The notes beneath the pieces were generated by a model that made no database searches, was not told the DNA's origin, and worked only from the letters and a program-made list of their open reading frames with translations. From NCBI GenBank assembly GCA_017795085.1, contig CP051246.1, positions 3,412,514 to 3,476,513 of the forward strand: a DNA stretch of 64,000 bases, given 5' to 3'. This stretch comes from Salegentibacter sp. (GTDB lineage: Bacteria; Bacteroidota; Bacteroidia; Flavobacteriales; Flavobacteriaceae). How positions within the stretch are numbered: the stretch's first letter is position 1; the number at the start of each line of letters is the position of its first letter. The position numbers and the translations under genes are program-made. Positions 36,125 through 45,405 of the stretch are shown in pieces.

Positions 36125-38947
36125 TTAGATTTTGGTTAAAATCACTTCGGTAGTATCTATTTTATTAATCGGTATTTTTAATGATGATAATGTTTGACTA
36201 CGGAATACTTGTTTAGATAACCTCTTCCCAGCTACCCAGATAACATAGGACCCTTCCATACCTTTAATATCAAGCACAGCATCATGTATGTCTGCTGTTC
36301 GGTTCTCGATAGAGAATTTTATTAAGTTACCAGATAGTTCAAAACTTACAGGCTTTTCTTTTGCAAAACCATCACGATTTAATTGTAGGTCAATCTCCAG
36401 GTTACCATTTCTGTAGAAAAACCTCCTCCTTAAACCATCTTTCGGAATCACCTTTAGAAGATTTTCTTTTTCCAAAAGAACTCCTCCATAAGCAACTAAT
36501 CCAAAAATAGGATCTTTTGTAATAATAGTAGCAGCCATACGTGTAGCCCCTCCAAAACCCAAATCGATTTCTCCATCATAATACCAGGGACCCCGCTGTT
36601 GAGATTTTCCAATCCAAGAGGTGACTTGCTTTTGCGGTTCAAAAGCCCACCCAGCGGCGCCATCATTAGCTTTACCGGGATACCAGTACCCATAATTAGT
36701 CTCTTTTGTACCGGAATTAATCAAAGCAAATGAACTTAGATAAGAAGCATAACCCAGACGAATATAATTAGCCGGCTGTTTACTAAAATTTAAGGCGTAA
36801 TCGAGAATAGCCCATCCTCCCATCTGAGACATGTAACTTAAAGTGTATTTATCGCTATTACCCCTAAAGTCACTCCCCAAATAATAATATGCGGATTCAA
36901 GCCAGCCCCTACTGGCAATATTTGCGTTTATCTGTTTATCCATAAACTTATCCGCATCTGCAGGTTTAATTTCAGGGTGAGAATACCATTTTTTAAGATT
37001 TTTATCATACCAAAGATTAGTATCTGGTTTCATTGTGTTATTTAGTGCATATTTAGCCAGTGCGTGGGTTGACTCATAAGCAGTAGCATCTACAGCATAT
37101 TCAGACCGAAAGGGATAGGGATCATCATAAATAAAGTATTTCACCTTTTTTTCCCATTCAGCCCTTAGCCAATCAGCATCCTTTTGATGTCCAGTTTTTT
37201 CTAGTTCAGTTATTAAATCTACTATTAATAATTCATTATAACATCCCCATTTATAAGTTTCGTACCAGGGAAGAATATCATATGGGTAAGTAAAATAAGC
37301 CTTTGCTGTTTCTGTCGCTCGCTGCAAGTATCCCTCTTTATCAAGATAAGTAGTCATATCGGGATACAACTTAGCAATTTCATACATATGGTAATAAAGC
37401 ATCATAATATGAGGATAATCGTAAGAACGCCATATATGCATTTTATTCCGGTTAGGATCCTTCAAATTTTCACTTCTTTTCTTCTGATTTCTATTTACTT
37501 TCCAATTAGGCGTACCATATATTCCATAGGGATTAGGGATTTCTTCATCTGTTCGCTGAAGACCTCCCCAAACAAAATGCTGAATATGATACTCCAATGC
37601 AGATATCTCTTTCTTATTAGGATAAAAAAGATTCTTAGCCGCCACATAAGATGCCTTACCTAATATAGGATCATCAGAGGCCAACACATAAACTAATCTG
37701 CTCTTATCAAAACCATCTGCGTTTTCCGGTCCTCGAAGTTCTTCAGTCTTCATATCCCATATTCCAAACAAACCGTTATACCATTTCGTGGAATCTCGAT
37801 GTTGTTGAGTATTTACAATGAAAGATGCACGCTTTTTATAGAGCGTTTCCAGGGGTTCTGTTACAAAAAATTCAAGAATAGTTTCCAGATCTTCCCCATA
37901 GTGTATGGTTACTTTATTTTCTCCCAAGCGATCGAAATGAATATCATATAAAAAGGTACCTTTATTATTCTTTCCTTTATATACAATTTTGGTTTCTGAT
38001 GGATATTCAGGTTTAAGTTCAAGTATTTCCTGCTTTGTTCTTAAGGCCACTTGTATAGACATATCATTTGAAATGGTCATACCCGGTATTACCTGGACAT
38101 CTATTAACCCCTCTTCAACTAATATATCACGAACCTGACTATAGTCTTCAGCCCATCTAAACTTAAATCCATAATTCAATTCTTCGTCTTTGTTAATAGT
38201 AGCTGCCGTATGCGGCAGCCTCCAGTCTTCTTTAGAGTCTTTATTTCTTAAGGCTGCTGAATGGATAAACACCTGAAAAGCTCCTGGTTGGATTCCTACT
38301 GCCGAAGTTGAAAAGTATTCAAGCGAAGTATCTTCCAGTGGTGTCATTACCAGGTAGGGCCCTAGCCCGGATGGTCTTTGCCAAAATATAAAAGAATTGT
38401 CACCTGAAATAAAATGATGTTTAATTACTTGTTCTTCAAAGATTTCTTCTGAATTTTCTCCTCCTTGATTGTTATAAAAAAAAGGCACTATCATATCCTC
38501 TACACTAATAGGTCTATTTGTAGAGTTTTTCAGGTTTATATCCCAGGTTAACGCCTCTTCTGTCAGGGTATAAGTTTCTACAAGCTTTATTCCAGAAGTA
38601 TCATTATTCACAGCATATCGAACTTGATTCTCCTCTCCTTTTTTCAAAACGGTTAAAAAACGTTTTTGTAATGAGGTCTTTAAAGAATCTAAGCTCCCAT
38701 CAGCATAGCTATAGCGTAAGAGCAATTGACCAAAAACTTTATCTTTTTGCACATAATCTGTAGGATAAATATCAGCTGTTTTCTGTAAACTAGAAATCCC
38801 CTGGGAGGTAAACTGAAGAACAAAACGATCATTTTTCACCTTATACGCTTCAGCAAAATCACTTTTTTCAGATTGTCCCAATACAGAAAAAGAGACAACA
38901 AGAAAAAGCAATACCGTAAAAAAAAGGGTTTTAAAAATTTTTATCAT
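36125..38947 (-). CDS. DUF5695-like secreted protein, putative six-hairpin glycosidase, copy 2
   Basis: A 940-residue paralogue of the protein at 14320. The start at 38947 (MIKIFKTLFFTVLLFLVV..., signal peptide ending VLGQ) is chosen over an ATG ten codons upstream. It shares the N-terminal beta-sandwich, the middle Ig-like strands and the helical barrel (RSYDYPHIMMLYYHMYEIAK, ATAYESTHALAKYALN, GGATRMAATIITKDPIFGLV). The two copies are clearly diverged, so they may act on different linkages or chain positions. It follows the surface-binding lipoprotein after 219 bases and precedes the M61 pseudogene by about 50. Activity is not known to me. Confidence 0.7.
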   Translation of the reverse strand: MIKIFKTLFFTVLLFLVVSFSVLGQSEKSDFAEAYKVKNDRFVLQFTSQGISSLQKTADIYPTDYVQKDKVFGQLLLRYSYADGSLDSLKTSLQKRFLTVLKKGEENQVRYAVNNDTSGIKLVETYTLTEEALTWDINLKNSTNRPISVEDMIVPFFYNNQGGENSEEIFEEQVIKHHFISGDNSFIFWQRPSGLGPYLVMTPLEDTSLEYFSTSAVGIQPGAFQVFIHSAALRNKDSKEDWRLPHTAATINKDEELNYGFKFRWAEDYSQVRDILVEEGLIDVQVIPGMTISNDMSIQVALRTKQEILELKPEYPSETKIVYKGKNNKGTFLYDIHFDRLGENKVTIHYGEDLETILEFFVTEPLETLYKKRASFIVNTQQHRDSTKWYNGLFGIWDMKTEELRGPENADGFDKSRLVYVLASDDPILGKASYVAAKNLFYPNKKEISALEYHIQHFVWGGLQRTDEEIPNPYGIYGTPNWKVNRNQKKRSENLKDPNRNKMHIWRSYDYPHIMMLYYHMYEIAKLYPDMTTYLDKEGYLQRATETAKAYFTYPYDILPWYETYKWGCYNELLIVDLITELEKTGHQKDADWLRAEWEKKVKYFIYDDPYPFRSEYAVDATAYESTHALAKYALNNTMKPDTNLWYDKNLKKWYSHPEIKPADADKFMDKQINANIASRGWLESAYYYLGSDFRGNSDKYTLSYMSQMGGWAILDYALNFSKQPANYIRLGYASYLSSFALINSGTKETNYGYWYPGKANDGAAGWAFEPQKQVTSWIGKSQQRGPWYYDGEIDLGFGGATRMAATIITKDPIFGLVAYGGVLLEKENLLKVIPKDGLRRRFFYRNGNLEIDLQLNRDGFAKEKPVSFELSGNLIKFSIENRTADIHDAVLDIKGMEGSYVIWVAGKRLSKQVFRSQTLSSLKIPINKIDTTEVILTKI

Positions 38948-39166
38948 ATCCTTAATTTTCCCATTCAAGAAAGTCAAAATTGCTTTCCTGTATCGCTTTA
39001 ATCACTCAAAATACCGACTTAGATAAACATATAGTGAAATTAATACCTTTCACTCTATCTCGCCTGTATACCCTTTTTTCTATTCAACTATAAATACAAC
39101 TCGTATTGTTCGATTAAAGAATAATCAAAAATATTTCCCATTTAATAATTTAGCTAAACTCAAAAC

Positions 39167-40534
39167 CTATCTGCGCCATTCATTAACTCCATCTCTAACC
39201 CTGTTTCTCCAGACTAACTGACTAGAAACTACGGTATAAAAATCATAATAAGCATAATCAATTCTATAATGAAGAGTAAAAGTACTGTTCTCTTGATCAT
39301 AAGAATTTTCTTTTTCGGTTAGTAAAGTAACACTCTCTACTGCAGATTGCTCTTCTACACTTGGCACAGGAGTACCCCAAACCTTCCATTCTAATATTCC
39401 CTGAGATGCTGTAGCAACAAAATTCATCCTAATTTTATTAGTGCTTACAGATAACTCAGTATCGTTATACTTATTGGCATCAGTTCCTACAGGGTCTTCA
39501 GATCTTACCCAAGCTTCTGTTTCCAAATCCCAATATTCAATATAGGCATCATAAGGAATTAAAATTCCGCCATTATCTGTCCACCAATAAATCTGGGATA
39601 AAGAAATATTATAAACATTTTCTCCAAAGTCATATTGCACCCAGTTCCATACATCATCATTAGGCCAGTTGCCGTATGCACCGTCTCCTTTATCGGTACT
39701 ACTACTAGGATCATATCCATCCTTAATCGCTTCCAGACTCTCCCAACCTGAAACATAAGATGTTGAAAGCTGAACATCTTCATCTGTAATTGCAATATTC
39801 TTGGGAGCATTATCCGGATTGGGATTGGGGTAATATTCCAAAGAAACATTTTCATTATCTGATGGATTTACGCTCATCATATAATCATCTCCTTTAAAAA
39901 TCATTCCATCTGTTAAGAACCGATCTTTTTCTACTGTAGTTGCATTAATAACATTTTCTATCTCTCCAGAATTAAGTTCTGTTCCATCTGGATTAAAAGT
40001 AGTATAGCTGGCCTTTTGATTATAATAACCATGGTATTTATTAATATACTTCAATACTAATAATTTTGTATTCTGGCCTTCCAATATAGAATCTGCATTG
40101 CTTTCTGTTAATCGAAGAGGAAGAGCATAATGTAAATCTGCCGTTAAAGGATCATCCAAAAATTTAGTGGAATCTAATTCTATGTTGATTTTTCCCAAGA
40201 TATCTCCAGATGGGATTATAAACTCATTTGGATTACTCAGTGAATAATAATCTGCAGGAAGTAATTCATATGACGTTCCTTCGAGTAAAGAATTATCAAT
40301 TTCATAGGAAATATATCGTTCTTCATTATTATTAATAACTCCGGCAAGGTAAACACCAAAATCTAAATTTAAACCTTCATCTTTCACCACGGTTCTCCAT
40401 AATTCCTCGTTTGATCCTGAATCACCATCTGCAGTAGAAAATGCCACAGTGGTATAAGAGTAATCTACTCTGTAATCTTCGTAACAACTGGTAACAAAGA
40501 TTACTACAAATAATAATAAGACTATTTTTTTCAT
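39167..40534 (-). CDS. Surface glycan-binding lipoprotein (DUF1735-type, with discoidin-like C-terminal domain)
   Basis: A 455-residue lipoprotein placed directly after susD (22-base gap), the position of surface glycan-binding proteins in these loci. The start at 40534 (MKKIVLLLFVVIFVTSC, lipobox VTSC, Cys17) is chosen over an upstream ATG that lacks a signal. The N-terminal half (YTTVAFSTADGDSG, LPADYYSLSNPNEFIIPSGD) looks like DUF1735. The part from about 255 to 390 (GNWPNDDVWNWVQYDFGE, IYWWTDNGGILIPYDAYIEY) looks like a galactose-binding/F5-8-type-C sandwich, a common carbohydrate-binding fold. No catalytic residues are seen. Confidence 0.75.
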   Translation of the reverse strand: MKKIVLLLFVVIFVTSCYEDYRVDYSYTTVAFSTADGDSGSNEELWRTVVKDEGLNLDFGVYLAGVINNNEERYISYEIDNSLLEGTSYELLPADYYSLSNPNEFIIPSGDILGKINIELDSTKFLDDPLTADLHYALPLRLTESNADSILEGQNTKLLVLKYINKYHGYYNQKASYTTFNPDGTELNSGEIENVINATTVEKDRFLTDGMIFKGDDYMMSVNPSDNENVSLEYYPNPNPDNAPKNIAITDEDVQLSTSYVSGWESLEAIKDGYDPSSSTDKGDGAYGNWPNDDVWNWVQYDFGENVYNISLSQIYWWTDNGGILIPYDAYIEYWDLETEAWVRSEDPVGTDANKYNDTELSVSTNKIRMNFVATASQGILEWKVWGTPVPSVEEQSAVESVTLLTEKENSYDQENSTFTLHYRIDYAYYDFYTVVSSQLVWRNRVRDGVNEWRR

Positions 40535-40556
40535 AATATAAATATTGTAAGAATTA

Positions 40557-42239
40557 TTAATTCCACCCTTCATTTTGAAGCAAATTATCCATAATAAGCA
40601 CTTGTTCAAAAGGAAGGGGTACGTATCTCATGTACTCTTGAAATTGATGTTGCTCAACTGTTATATAATCGTAATCATACCCATCACTAGATGGAGTAAT
40701 TTCCACACCTTCTATAGTATGGCTTAGAGGCTCATTCCAACGTCTTAAATCCCAGAACCTAAAACCTTCAAATGCGAGTTCCAATCTTCTTTCATTATGA
40801 ATAAATTTTCTAAAATCATTTTTCCCACCCATAACCTGAAGGGATAAATACTCATCTTGATAACCTTCGGTAAGGCTATCAGAATCAATACCCGCTCGTT
40901 CTCTTATTTTAGCCATTACATCTGCGGCAGAAAAGCCTAAAGAAGCATCATCAGGCCCCAGGGCTTCGTTAGCAGCTTCTGCAAAATTAAGGTACAACTC
41001 TGTTCTACTTAAAAATACATAAAACTTAACGTCTGTAGTTACATCCCCTGGAGTTAAACGTACATTTTTACTTAATAATTTTTTCAAATAATAACCTGTT
41101 CTCGTACCTTGCTGACTTAAACCGCCGGGGGCATCTTCTCCTCCTTCAAAGGTTTCTATTATATTTCCGTTGTAATCATCGCCATTATAAAAGATAAACC
41201 GTTCAAACCTTGGATCTCGGTTTTCATAAGGTAATGTTTCACTATAATTGTTACTCTCACCTATCGGAAATCCATCTATTGCAGGAAAAGCGTTTACCAG
41301 GTTTTGCGAAGGGTTTAAACTACCATCCCCGAATAATGATGGTGGATAATATGTATTTTCTAAACCATTACCAACATATGTCGGTTGAATCCAGATATTG
41401 TCAAAATTATTCGCATCATTAAAATTACCATAATTTGTTAAGTTTGTTAGACCATCTGATGCATTTATAGCTTCTGCAGCGGCATTTGCTGCCCGCAACC
41501 ATAAATCCTGGGTAGAGCCTCCATATGCGGGACTTGCAGCATTCAAATAAACCCTGGCTTTTAAAGCCATGGCCCCTAAGCCTGAAGCCCTTCCCCTATT
41601 AGCTAAACCTGTAAAATTATCACTTCCGTTATTATATTTTAACGGTAAACGGGAAATTGCTGAATCACAGTCTTTCGTAATCTGCGCAACCACCTCTTCA
41701 TAAGTATTTCTTGGTAAATCAAGATCTTCTACATCATCCAGAGAACTTGTTACCACAGGTATCCCCTTCATTTCTCCATGGACTTTACCTGCATAATTTT
41801 TTAGTAATTCAGCGTGGTACCAGGCTCGTAAAAAATAAGCTTCACCTATACGCTGATTATTTTCGATATCATTTTGGGTAGGATCTGAAACTGAGTAGAT
41901 CAAATCTTCAGCATTTTCAAGAAATATATTTATATATTTTAAATTAGTATAACTATTATCCCAATTACCTATAGAATTCCCCTCTAATGTCCAGTTACCC
42001 AGTGCTAAGGAATTCTGACCTGGAGTAGATGGCACTGCATTATCTGTATAGCTATCCATAGTAATTGGATAGGAGGCATTTAGCCCAGTGTAGGCTCTTG
42101 TTAACAAACCTTCTCCAAAATTAGCATGGCTCCATAATTCTTCATCTGACTGATCTTGGATCGGGTAAGGTTCTACATAATCACAAGATATCATCATTGA
42201 TACTATACTGGTAAATATTAGTGTTTTATAGATTTTCAT
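40557..42239 (-). CDS. SusD/RagB-family outer-membrane lipoprotein (second pair of the tandem)
   Basis: A 560-residue lipoprotein (signal MKIYKTLIFTSIVSMMISC, Cys19) with the SusD TPR region (GEAYFLRAWYHAELLKNYAG, about 135-155) and the family C-terminus (RRLELAFEGFRFWDLRRW; YVPLPFEQVLIMDNLLQNEG). It starts 5 bases after the upstream SusC, so they form a pair, and is followed by the DUF1735 lipoprotein. It binds the ligand taken up by the SusC at 42245; ligand unknown, by context an arabinosylated or galactosylated (glyco)peptide. Confidence 0.93.
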   Translation of the reverse strand: MKIYKTLIFTSIVSMMISCDYVEPYPIQDQSDEELWSHANFGEGLLTRAYTGLNASYPITMDSYTDNAVPSTPGQNSLALGNWTLEGNSIGNWDNSYTNLKYINIFLENAEDLIYSVSDPTQNDIENNQRIGEAYFLRAWYHAELLKNYAGKVHGEMKGIPVVTSSLDDVEDLDLPRNTYEEVVAQITKDCDSAISRLPLKYNNGSDNFTGLANRGRASGLGAMALKARVYLNAASPAYGGSTQDLWLRAANAAAEAINASDGLTNLTNYGNFNDANNFDNIWIQPTYVGNGLENTYYPPSLFGDGSLNPSQNLVNAFPAIDGFPIGESNNYSETLPYENRDPRFERFIFYNGDDYNGNIIETFEGGEDAPGGLSQQGTRTGYYLKKLLSKNVRLTPGDVTTDVKFYVFLSRTELYLNFAEAANEALGPDDASLGFSAADVMAKIRERAGIDSDSLTEGYQDEYLSLQVMGGKNDFRKFIHNERRLELAFEGFRFWDLRRWNEPLSHTIEGVEITPSSDGYDYDYITVEQHQFQEYMRYVPLPFEQVLIMDNLLQNEGWN

Positions 42240-42244
42240 AGCTT

Positions 42245-45200
42245 TTAAAATTTTGTACTTAAACCAAAAGTTACTGTTCTTGAAATTGGATACATCGAAA
42301 TTCCGGAACTTAGATTCTCCGCATTTAAGCCATATTTTTTATGAATTTTTGAAAATGATGCAATATTTCTCCCCCTTACATAAAGCCTTAATTGCTGCAT
42401 ATTTAATTTTCTAGAAAGAGCAGAAGGAAAAGTATATCCTAACTGAACGTTTCTTAAATTAAGATAAGTCCCATCTTCCAACCAAAATGAAGAATCCTGA
42501 TAGTTATTCTGCGATATTGTGGTTAATCGCGGCATAGTATTGGTAACCGGCCAGCGATCTAGCATAACTTCAGAATAATTATCGGTAGTTGAATTGTTTT
42601 GAAAATAAGAATTATTCAACATCACTTTTCCATTTGCCCTCCCATTAGCCAAAACATATAAATCAAAACCTTTATAGGCCAATGAAATATTAATACCATA
42701 GGAGATTCTCGGTACATGACCCCCAAAGTAATGCATATCCTGTTCATTAATCACCCCATCATCATTATAGTCTTCATATTTAATATCTCCCGGGGCTAAT
42801 GTCCCCCAGCTTTGTGTTACACCTCTTGAGTCAATTTCTTCCTGAGATTGATATAAACCTAAAGCCTTATATCCTATAAAAGCATCTGCGTCTTTTCCTG
42901 CTTGTTTTCTATAATTAGCAAGAGCCACCGGTTCATCCACAACAACATTCTTACTCCTTAAATATTGAGTGTTAAGCCCCAAAGAAACTTTAAAATCACC
43001 AAATTCATCATTATACTGTATCATTCCATCTACACCATATTTACGGGTTTCACCGAAATTCTGAACAGGTAAAAATCCTCCTGTTCCGTATAAGGATGGT
43101 GTAAAATTACTCTTCACTGAAAGGATATCTACATCATTTTGATTAAAATAATTTGTTTCCAGAGCTATTTTTCTATCTAAGATTTCAGTTTTTAGACCAA
43201 TATTGAAATATCTTCTTTCAGGCAGGGAAAAACTGCTACTGGCATATTGTAACACATTATAGATATTATCTGCTCCACTTTTTTGTCCTTCTATACCGGT
43301 GGTCCATGTTCCTGTATTTTGCCATAATGTTTGGTATAAATAATATGAGTTATAGTTTCCGGGAATATTAAAATTATTAACTCCCATCACTCCGTAAGAA
43401 GAATAAAGTTTTAGATAATTAATAAAACTACTATTTTTAAGAAAAGATTCTTCACTTACATTCCAGGCAGCCCCTACTGTAGGATAAAAATTAAATCGTT
43501 CACCTTCTTTTAATCTCATATTACCCGTATAAGATCCATCAAATTGAACTACATATTTTTTATCAAAAACGTAGTTGGCTCTAAAGGCTAAATCCTGTAT
43601 CCTATTAGGTTGGTAATTACTTATCGTAATTCTTTCTTCCTGAAGTGCATGATAATAAGACAAATCCATATTCAATTCGTTATAATCATCGGCATACTCA
43701 TAACTTAAATTAGCCATTCCTGTAAGACGTCTATCATAATAGTCATTCCCATTTTGCATAGAGGGCTCTACAACCTGCTCTACCACCCGTTCTAAAGCAT
43801 CATTATCACCTACTCTCCTATATAAAGCGGCTGTTCCTCCTTTATTATTTACCAAAACATTATTGGCATCTAATGCGGCACTAGCATAAAATTCCAGCCC
43901 CTTGGTAATATTATCAAGGTCTACTAGTAGTGAAACCAGGTTTTGCGTATTTAATTCGGTACTTTCTGCATACCCCCCATAAACTAGTTCATTGGTCAGG
44001 TTTAAAGGGTAGTTATCACTTATAATTAATTTATCATCATGCCAAACAGGTGTTGCATTAGAAGGATAAGTAGATAATATATCAAACATATTAAAACGTC
44101 CTGCCCCACCCTCTGCGTTTGGATATTCTGCTCTACCATAAGTTCCTGATAAGTTTACATTCATTTTCATAAAATCATTCAATTTTATGTCTACATTCCC
44201 ACGAATTTTATATCTATTATAAGTTGTTTCCTGACCTACATCTTCGTAGCCTCCAGATCCTACATAATTGATATTGGAAAAATATGTCAGCTTTTTATTC
44301 CCTCCCTGGAAATCAACATTTGCTCTTGTAAAACGAGAATAATCTTTCACATATTTATCGTAGTAATTTATATTTGGATGTCTTAAGGTAGAATTTCCTG
44401 ACTGATATGCCTCTAAATCCTCCTGCGAATAAAATGCTGACAATCCATCATTTTCCAGTGCCTCATTATATAGAGTAGTATAATTATAAGCATCTAAATA
44501 ATTTGGTAAAGCTACAGCCTCACTTATACCTGTTTCTGCTGTAATATTGATTTCATTAACGTTTTCCTTTCCTTTTTTTGTTGTGATCCAAACAACGGGA
44601 CTTGCTCCACTTATCCCCAAAGCAGCTCTACCGGATAGATCTTTTATTACCTCAACTTTATCAATTTCATAAACAGTTAAATCTTTCGGGTTTCTTTGTA
44701 TTCCATCAATATAGTAAACCGCAGCTTCTCCTCGAATCGAACCTGTCACCCACTCTGCACCCGGAGTATAATCATCTTGCGACATCACAAGTCCCGGGAG
44801 GCGTCCTTGCAAGGCTTCTAAAAATTGAATGGAAGGAAAAGATCTTAATTCATCCCCTGTAATGGTATTGATAGATGAAATGTTATTTTTAGGCTTTAGT
44901 TGCAGATAAGGAATCTCTAATTGATTTGTCCCGTATAAATAAGGAACATTAACAAGTTGAACAGGTTCATCTATATTATTCTCTACAAACATTGAGCTAG
45001 TTTGGTAACCTTCTTTTTTAAACCTTAGAAAATTAGATTGTCCAGATATAATCTTGATATTAAAACCTCCATTTTCATTCGTTAAAACTTCGTCTTTAGA
45101 TAAAAGCGCAATCACTTTTACATTACTAAGAGGGTTGTTGTCTGCATCAACCACTCTTCCTGATATGTCCTTAATTTCTGAATCATCCTGAGCATTCATC

Positions 45201-45262
45201 TTTTGATGAAAACCAAAACAGAAACTAAAAATAAATAGTAGGAATATTGTATTATTTTTCAT
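42245..45262 (-). CDS. SusC-like TonB-dependent transporter, atypical N-terminus (second pair)
   Basis: A 1005-residue importer with signal peptide (ending KMNAQ), carboxypeptidase-D-like domain (about 30-110), plug and barrel. The stretch between the first domain and the plug differs from the first SusC: the usual EVVVVGYG segment is replaced by LQLKPKNNISSINTITGDEL, and the plug has SIRGEAAVYYIDGIQRNPKD instead of the common RIRG...PLYVVDGVP. The barrel end (YPISRTVTFGLSTKF) is intact. It probably works with the SusD at 40557, but its TonB contact and partner choice may be unusual. It follows the first SusD after 143 bases in one operon. Confidence 0.9.
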   Translation of the reverse strand: MKNNTIFLLFIFSFCFGFHQKMNAQDDSEIKDISGRVVDADNNPLSNVKVIALLSKDEVLTNENGGFNIKIISGQSNFLRFKKEGYQTSSMFVENNIDEPVQLVNVPYLYGTNQLEIPYLQLKPKNNISSINTITGDELRSFPSIQFLEALQGRLPGLVMSQDDYTPGAEWVTGSIRGEAAVYYIDGIQRNPKDLTVYEIDKVEVIKDLSGRAALGISGASPVVWITTKKGKENVNEINITAETGISEAVALPNYLDAYNYTTLYNEALENDGLSAFYSQEDLEAYQSGNSTLRHPNINYYDKYVKDYSRFTRANVDFQGGNKKLTYFSNINYVGSGGYEDVGQETTYNRYKIRGNVDIKLNDFMKMNVNLSGTYGRAEYPNAEGGAGRFNMFDILSTYPSNATPVWHDDKLIISDNYPLNLTNELVYGGYAESTELNTQNLVSLLVDLDNITKGLEFYASAALDANNVLVNNKGGTAALYRRVGDNDALERVVEQVVEPSMQNGNDYYDRRLTGMANLSYEYADDYNELNMDLSYYHALQEERITISNYQPNRIQDLAFRANYVFDKKYVVQFDGSYTGNMRLKEGERFNFYPTVGAAWNVSEESFLKNSSFINYLKLYSSYGVMGVNNFNIPGNYNSYYLYQTLWQNTGTWTTGIEGQKSGADNIYNVLQYASSSFSLPERRYFNIGLKTEILDRKIALETNYFNQNDVDILSVKSNFTPSLYGTGGFLPVQNFGETRKYGVDGMIQYNDEFGDFKVSLGLNTQYLRSKNVVVDEPVALANYRKQAGKDADAFIGYKALGLYQSQEEIDSRGVTQSWGTLAPGDIKYEDYNDDGVINEQDMHYFGGHVPRISYGINISLAYKGFDLYVLANGRANGKVMLNNSYFQNNSTTDNYSEVMLDRWPVTNTMPRLTTISQNNYQDSSFWLEDGTYLNLRNVQLGYTFPSALSRKLNMQQLRLYVRGRNIASFSKIHKKYGLNAENLSSGISMYPISRTVTFGLSTKF

Positions 45263-45405
45263 CTACACAAAATTTATAAACCATTGATTTTATTTCGCTT
45301 ATACCGGTTGGTATTCAGCATTCTTATATTCATTCACCCAAGTTGCTTTGTTCATTAGGGCTTTTTTTATTTTTTAAATGATATATCTATCCATTTAATT
45401 TTTAG

